The notes below the pieces were generated by a model. That model had not been told where the DNA came from and did no database searches. It saw only the letters and a list, made by a program, of their open reading frames with translations. The translations under genes and the position numbers were made by a program. Shown in pieces: positions 57,371 to 64,000 of a stretch of 64,000 nucleotides of DNA (position 1 is its first letter; each line of letters opens with the position of its first letter). Source of the stretch: Jacaranda mimosifolia (Eukaryota; Streptophyta; Magnoliopsida; Lamiales; Bignoniaceae). The DNA lies in assembly GCA_018894105.1 (NCBI GenBank), contig CM032129.1, forward strand, positions 27,917,468 through 27,981,467, read 5' to 3'.

Positions 57371-60300
57371 ATTTATCTTGTGCAGAGCCTCAACTTTTAG
57401 TAACAATCACTTCTCATTTCCTTTTACTAGTAGAGGGTTAAATAAAATATGCTGCACTAGAGGTAATAAAAGGGCAAGGACATATATCACTTAGCAAATC
57501 ATCAAAGAATATAGTATCTCAAGGAATCGAAGTTTTCAGCAAGTCCGAACACATATGTTTCAGTAATCGAATAACAAATATGCCTCATATGCCACTGAAT
57601 TGCACTAAATAATGAAGGCACAGCGAGAAAACACTATACAGATGCCTCAGAAAGCACTATAGTAGCTCACTTGAGTTGCCAAGGGGATTTCGAAATAAGT
57701 TAAATGACCATCTACTCCCTACTGGTTAACATAACTTGATATGTTTATAAGGACATTAGAGGTCTTTTTGGTGCTTGTCAATCACCATGATTTTAGTTGG
57801 TGGAAAATACAGGGCGTAGCATTTGATGGGGTGGTGATAGGCTGACAATAGATTTAATGCGGACAAAATGTTGGTTCGACTATATTTAATGAGGGTATGA
57901 TAAGTTGAGTAGGAATAGAGAATGTATTAGGTGCGATTACGCCTTGGGCAGGTGTCGTTCGTCCTAAGGAGGCCGAGGTCATCAAACATGCCGCTCTCTA
58001 TAAACCTCTTTTCTTCTTGTGGTAACCGCCTTGCATGAGATCGGGTTTGTATATATGGTCAACCTAATAGGTGTTCTTGGGTGTAAATAATGGACTCCCT
58101 TGTTTAGTACAGGACTATGGCAGCTTGATTTAGTTGATTTGGTCCAGGTCAAGGAGAGTCGACCTTTCCCTTGTGTCACGAACAGACTCTATCTTGCAAC
58201 GGAACAACCGTCTGTCCGTATGGCATTTCAGGTTCCACCCAACCTTCGTTCTGCCAATGTCCATCTTGAGTCTTTCTGATGAACCGTTACTCATTTCGGC
58301 CCAATAGCTTACTAGCATAAGCATCAGAATGTCTCCCAGTACTTGCATACTAGCCTATTTCGAATGCCCACAATCATCGGAGGCTCACGTTCATCACGCC
58401 GAGCGTGTCTTCATAACGGTCTTCGACTAGCCAGCATGCACGTTCTCAATCAAAGGTCCTTTATGTGCATCTCCAGATAGCAAAGGAGCAATCTCGCTCC
58501 GTCTCAGCATTGAGGGTTGCTCGTGCGCCCACAACGCAATCCTCGTGCTCCTTACTCTCTCGGAGCGCTTAGGCTGAGCTGTAGCACCCTTCGTTTGTGC
58601 CTCGCCCAAATAGGGCCACATGTAAGTCCAAGGTTTATGTGATGTGCCATCATTTTGTCTTAGTCCCACACAGAGCATTGGACATCATTTCCCACTCGGT
58701 AGCATCATGCCTTAATTTGCCTGCTATGCGGCGTCATCCCACGACCACATATCTTAAGCCAATGGACCCCCGCAGCAAGGCTAGAACCCATAGCTCATGC
58801 TTTGTGAGTTAGTTCATGAGATATTTGGGCGTTGTCTCGATCACTCAATCGACCTTGAGGCCCCATAATTTTCGAAGCCCGTGGGGCAATAGCATTTTCG
58901 CCTTGCAAACTCTTGGCACCCTCCCAGACCCAACATGAGCCCTCCTAGCTCCACGCCGCCCGTTTCGTTCCCGACCCATCCGGGGACTCTAAACACTCCT
59001 TTGAGATGTCTAAAGTCGGCCCTTGAAGGCTCCCTATCACCTTCAAGGAGTTGCTTAGTGCTATCATAGCATGGGGAGGACCAGCCAGTGCCCACCGTGG
59101 CATTGCCATTGACCCTCATACATGCCTGTCCCCCTTATAATAGGCTTAAAAAAAAATTTTCTTTTCCCTACAGTAGACATTGAAATGCCGAGGATGTATA
59201 CATTTTCACAACTTCCTCTTCTGATGTCCAAATCACTTGCCGCTTGAACCGTTGAATAGATCTCGAATTCTACATTAAGTCCGCAAAGTTCTAGCCCCGT
59301 CCGATTCTCCATGGAACAATAATTGCCCTCGCTATAAGCTGGAATCACAACAATGCCACTACACTGCCACATTCTAAAGATCTTCACCGTTTCCTATCCA
59401 AACGGAACCGTCTACTAGTGAAACTTGGTGGGAACATTACCAACACCTCAAGGAACACCCTAGTAAAACAGTTTCACAGAACTCCTTTTCCAAGCCACTC
59501 TGCTCAATGCATCTTTGCACTACCCGCACACAGGAAACCGCTAAATCGCCCTTAATGTTTGGTGCCCAAACGGACACAGAATGACTTCAAACTTGGTGAA
59601 AAGCATCCTCATATCTCAGGGAATATGCCATTAAAATAGTTTTGCAATCCACACCTCATAAGAGTCTCTGCTCATGGGCCGTTTCCGCCCTTATGTGCTA
59701 GCCAACAACACCTTGTCGCTTCTAACGCCTCCTCAACTCACAATCGCCACTCTATCCTAAGGTATGACCCATGACATCTAATGCAATTAACTTCATATAT
59801 TACATATTCTAATTATTCTATTTTTGAATTTCACATAAATTGTATAAAAAATACCATGCACCAATGATCTTTTATGTCATAATTTGGTGTATATTTATTT
59901 ATATCTATACTTATATTATATGAAAAAGAAAGCACTAAAAAAATCACTAATTTGACAGAAACATTTTGAGGAATTGGAATGAATACTGGCGGAATTTGGA
60001 CGGAGAGGTCTTCCAAGCTCCATCAAAATTTCGACAGACAAATTTCAAAGAAATCAACAGGCATTTGATGGGAGCTGGGTGTGTAAACGTGCAATGGAAA
60101 CTCCATCCAAGCAAACTCCTAACAGAATTTCCATCTGAAAATTCCATGGATCGATTTTCGACAAAATTTCATATGGAATTTTAGCAAGATTTTTACCGCC
60201 TTTTCACAGTTGGTACTTGCGTGTATTTTTTAGAGAATATCCCTCATAAATTTGTAATTGTTTTTCTACTTTTATTTTGCCGTTCGACGAAAATTTTGCC

Positions 60301-61896
60301 AGAATTTCGTCGGACAGCAAAATTAAAAAATGACTCGCCTTTTCTTTTCTTCTTTCTCCTTTTCTCCTTTTGTTCTCATATTGCTCTTCTCCTTCTTGTT
60401 GCTCCTCCTCCTACTGCCGCCGCACCACATTGAGGCCACCATCACTTCTGCCACCCGCCACCCATCGGCAAACATTGACTATTACCCATTTTTGTTCGAT
60501 TAATATCCACTGCACCTTAATTCCAATACCGGCATTGCGCCTATCACGCCCTCTACCCGCACACTCGCTATGACCCCTTCAGCCCACCTGCCGCTCCCAC
60601 GCCAGAAACCCACTAGTAATTAATGTTCAATTTAGCTAATTTTATTTATTTATTTTAAACGTTATATTTTTACTTTTTACATTTATTAATTTATTATATT
60701 AGCAATTGTTTTTAGGGTTCAATATAGGGTTAAATTATTTGCTATTTGAACTTTAGGGTTTGGGGGTATATGCTTAGGGTTTAGTTATTAATTTTATAGT
60801 GAGATATGTGTTTGATAATACATTTTAGTGTTTAAATTAACTTTAGGGTCTAAGTTATAATTTAAGGATTTATGTTTGGTAGTTATAAAAGTTAGAATTT
60901 TGATAATTTATATTAAGATTTTCGGAAAATAAACAAGTTGGATTGCTTATTGAAATTAGAATAAGTAGTAATAATTAGAATTTAGAAATTAGTCAGAAAT
61001 TAGAATACTTAAAACTAGTCTTTAAGAGACTTGTTGGAAATTGGTCTTCTTTGACCAAATATTTAAGTGGCCTCAAAACATTAATTCCTAAAAAATTGAA
61101 AATCGTCGTAAACTACACCGTGGGTAGATGACGATAATGTAATTAATTGACCAAAATCAATTTCAAGTGAATGAGAAATTACGGATCAAATTGAGCTACT
61201 TGATAGTTTACTAAGAAAACTAGAAAAAAAGCCAATGGAGTGGAAGAAAAGAAACTCTATCCCACATTGAAAGATAAATAAAAATTGGACTAAAAAAAGT
61301 AGCTCAAGTGTAGATATAAGGGATGGGCCCCTCGGATTTACTATAAGTGTTTGGATGGGAGAGGACCTACAAGATTAGGCCTGTCAATAATATACCCAAA
61401 TAATTAGACCTTATATTTATCCTACCCTACTCAACCCATAGACCCAATCAAACCCAAGATCCATTGAGTTTATGGTTAGGTCTAGTTTATTAGACCCAAT
61501 TTTTTAATTGTGTTTCAACCTGACTAATTTTTTCATCTTTCCTAAATTTTATTATTCTCAGTCAAAACGCGAAAACTACCTAATATTTGATGCTAGAGTA
61601 ATTTATTAATATTGACTAATTTTTTTGGGCATATTTTAAAATAGCTAACCTGATTTTTTTAAAATTAAAAAAAGTAAACATTTAATTTTAGTTGTTTAAT
61701 TTAATTTAGTTAATTTATATATTTAATTTTTGGTATATTAAACAAATATCAAATTGTAGAACCGATCAAAATAAATTCAACTAATTGTAGTTAAATCAAA
61801 CTTGTTGATGTTGTTGGTATTATTTTAAACAGTATTAATCGTCAAAAGAATGGGTTAATTTAAATGCGCATGTTTAACACGGCCAATAAAGTCTCG
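57371..61896. repeat. Tandem duplication, unit 2
   Basis: Second copy of 52848-57370 with numerous substitutions and small indels. It ends at AAAGTCTCGAATT, where unit 1 continues into the start of unit 2. A short ATTTAT/ATTAT similarity at the junction suggests microhomology. It includes the GC-richer block (57725-59775) and the CACTA-like fragment (59933-60600). Confidence 0.93.
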
Positions 61897-62650
61897 AATT
61901 ATTTTTCAATAGAAATTCAAAAAAAAAATGAAAAATGAAAATATCCTCGTATAGTCAATTTGCGTGTCTTATGCTGACACCAACTCTGCTGAGATGTCGA
62001 GCACACAAAAAATCCGAACCCCCCCCCCCCAACCCAACCAAAAATGAAAAATAAAAAATTAATATTTATACTCTTAATTTTTTCTGTAGTTATGTAAACA
62101 CCCTTTAAGTATTTTTTTTCTTTCTCCATTGTCCAAAGCTACTGAAAGTAAATAAATTTAAAATACTTTTAATTTTTTTATTTTATATATATTACAAATT
62201 TAAGTATACACTTCAAATATGCCATAATTATTAGTAAAAATTTAATTCTAATATAAATAATTTGGATTAACTACTTAAATTTGAGTATTTAGATAATGAG
62301 TAATTTTGAGGTATGGGATATGTGGATAAGTTTTGCATATAAATATAATTACACCTGTTCAATTATTTTTAACATTTTTGGGTTTAGGTTTGATAAAAAC
62401 TGTAACTAAATAAAATTTTATGAGTAAAAAGGATTATAATTAGGTAGGAGAGAGTTGGAATATGGGTATTTTTTTGAATATTAGGTATTTGGGTATTTTA
62501 TGGATATAGATTCTACCCTTACCCATTCCATTTTTCTTAATGGGTGTGGATAGGGCCCAAGTCTCATATTTATTTATTGAGTATGGGTATAGATACTGTA
62601 CTATTGTCATGGGCTTGGGTAGAATTTTTACCCTACCCTTGACAGGTCTA
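61376..62650. mobile_element. hAT-like non-autonomous element
   Basis: Left end TAGGCCTGTCAA, right end TTGACAGGTCTA. The right flank CACATGGT (62651-62658) agrees at 7 of 8 bases with the left flank of the unit 1 copy (TACATGGT), and less well with the mutated flank here. Subterminal GGGTAG/CTACCC words lie at both ends. Non-coding. A C10 run lies at 62022-62031. Confidence 0.75.
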
Positions 62651-62674
62651 CACATGGTAGTTGCAAATTGGAGC

Positions 62675-62700
62675 ATTTTGCCAAAATATTTTGGCAAAAT
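62675..62700. repeat. Perfect 26-bp palindrome
   Basis: ATTTTGCCAAAAT and its exact reverse complement abut around 62687/62688. Confidence 0.9.
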
Positions 62701-62940
62701 GATTTTCGAAAAGTGGGGTTGGAAAATGTTATGTTTATTTGTTTGTATTTTAGATGGTAAGTAGAGAGTGTTTGGGGAGAAAATTGTTTATTGGCTGTGT
62801 TTTAGGATGAAATCACATCAATGACTTTTTTGTTAGGTTGGAGAGGTGAAATAAATTTTAAATTATTTATATAGGTATATATATATATATATATAAATTG
62901 TTAAGTTGCATTTTTGTCTTTTTATTCGTATAATTTCCCC

Positions 62941-64000
62941 TGGTGATTAATAGTAAAAATGCTTAATTGTTGGGTTTTAACTTTCATTTTATATTTTGTG
63001 AAGCAAATTGAAGATTCAAGCTACGTGCAATTCAAAATTGAATACTCATGCTTGGAGCAAAGACCGCATTCTCGATGAGACGAGGAATGGAAGAAGGAAA
63101 TAATTTGAGTGCAAGCATGTCTTGCTTCCCAAGACTATTTTGAAATTTTGATTTGGAAACATTCAATTTATCTTGGCAGTTGTATATATTTAGAATATTT
63201 TAATTTCTAGTTCTTTAATTAGGATAATTTGAGTTTTCCTACTCTAGAAGGACTCTTAGTAGTTTTCCAGTTGCATTAGGAGTAGTAAACTATTTATATG
63301 GAGCTAGGTATCTTTCATAGGGGCTTTTTCATTCTATTATTCAACATATTTTTAGTTTCATGTATTTTCTTCTTTCCATGAGTTGCTAAACTCTTTTTCT
63401 AGCCTAAGGAATTATCGAAGTTTGGTTTCTTCAATATTTGTGAGATCTAAATGATTTAATTTATTTTTCTTATTTCTTGAGTATTTATTTATCTTCTATT
63501 TTCATTACGAGTATCCAAGTTTATTAAATTTAGGGCCCAAATTTGATAGCTTAGAATATTTGTTCTGTCAATGAGAACATTAAATCCAAAATTGTTTAAT
63601 TATTCTAATACTTGTGGCAAATAGCATAGTTATGTGTGGTAATATGCATGATTTATGCTACGTGGATAAATAATCTAGTTTAAATGAACTCCGCATGTGA
63701 GTGTGTGTTTGTTAGCTATGGTTGTGTCTCTCTAATTTTTAATGTTGTTGACAAATTAAATCCTATGAGCGTTTCTTTAGGGTTGTTTAGTAGCAAGAAA
63801 AATAACTAACAAGCTTCTTTTAGTTATCGAGATAGTAAGAAGATATTTATTATTATGGCGTTCTGAGTAATTATAACCAGTTTATTCAAGAATGAGAAAT
63901 TTATCTTTGTATCGATGATCAAATCTGAGAACCAAACTGAGATTTTACCTTAGGCTAGATTTCATTCTTATTGATTCTTTATTTTTATATGTGGTTTATG
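62941..64000 (+). repeat. Partial gypsy-type LTR running off the window
   Basis: The last 60 bases match the upstream part of the inverted LTR end at 13600-13650, so the same family is present. The preceding kilobase reads like a long plant gypsy LTR (for example GGCAAATAGCATAGTTATGT and TATGCTACGTGGATAAATAA). A start at TGATTAATAG near 62942 is only a guess. The rest of the element lies beyond 64000. Confidence 0.6.

Overview
This is a TE-dense stretch of a plant nuclear genome. It is AT-rich and contains Ty1/copia and Ty3/gypsy elements, hAT, Mutator-like (MULE), Tourist-type and CACTA-like DNA transposons, a tRNA-derived SINE, and GT-AG introns inside the transposase genes. Two broken host genes are visible: an organic-cation-transporter-like MFS gene and a small conserved-looking gene. 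The transporter and transposon types fit a eudicot; I cannot name the species. No intact host gene was found.

Layout. 1-2765: the 3' end of an LTR, a decayed tRNA-Asp-type primer binding site, and a degenerate gypsy gag-protease. 2766-7139: hAT copy A (+). 7148-13416: old TE debris, a Tourist-type MITE, a gypsy gag-protease remnant and an N-terminal fragment of the transporter. 13417-15643 (-): a plant-transposon-type ORF and an LTR end. 15644-19984: hAT copy B (-). 20045-25073: a copia element (-) with 254-bp LTRs and TSD GCCAA. 28067-28803: a solo LTR with TSD TTTAG. 30411-34832: MITEs, a long hairpin and nested TEs. 39096-43680: the transporter pseudogene, interrupted by a 3.0-kb MULE (39216-42242) and followed by a Tourist-type element inserted in its stop codon (43680-45015). 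45580-46242: a hAT MITE beside a SINE. 46664-48205 (-): remnant of a small gene. 48508-52586 (-): an LTR element with gag but no pol. 52848-61896: an old tandem duplication of about 4.5 kb. 62941-64000: part of an LTR of the same family as the one at position 1.

Main discovery. The two hAT copies carry swapped 8-bp flanks. Copy A has GTTGGAAT on its left and AGCAAGCT on its right; in its own orientation copy B has AGCAAGCT on its left and GTTGGAAT on its right. The simplest explanation is that homologous recombination between the inverted copies flipped the roughly 8.5-kb segment between them. Undoing the flip restores the register of a tandem repeat of about 76 bp across the hAT insertion site. 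It also joins the gag-protease at 352-2469 to the ORF at 13695-15363 and its LTR end, giving one non-autonomous LTR retrotransposon without reverse transcriptase or integrase. A second gag-only LTR element lies at 48508-52586.

Other layered events can be read directly. The MULE insertion in the transporter gene has a paralogous empty site elsewhere in the window. A Tourist-type element changed the transporter stop codon from TAA to TAG. The tandem duplication has its breakpoint inside a hAT-like element, so that element is older than the duplication.
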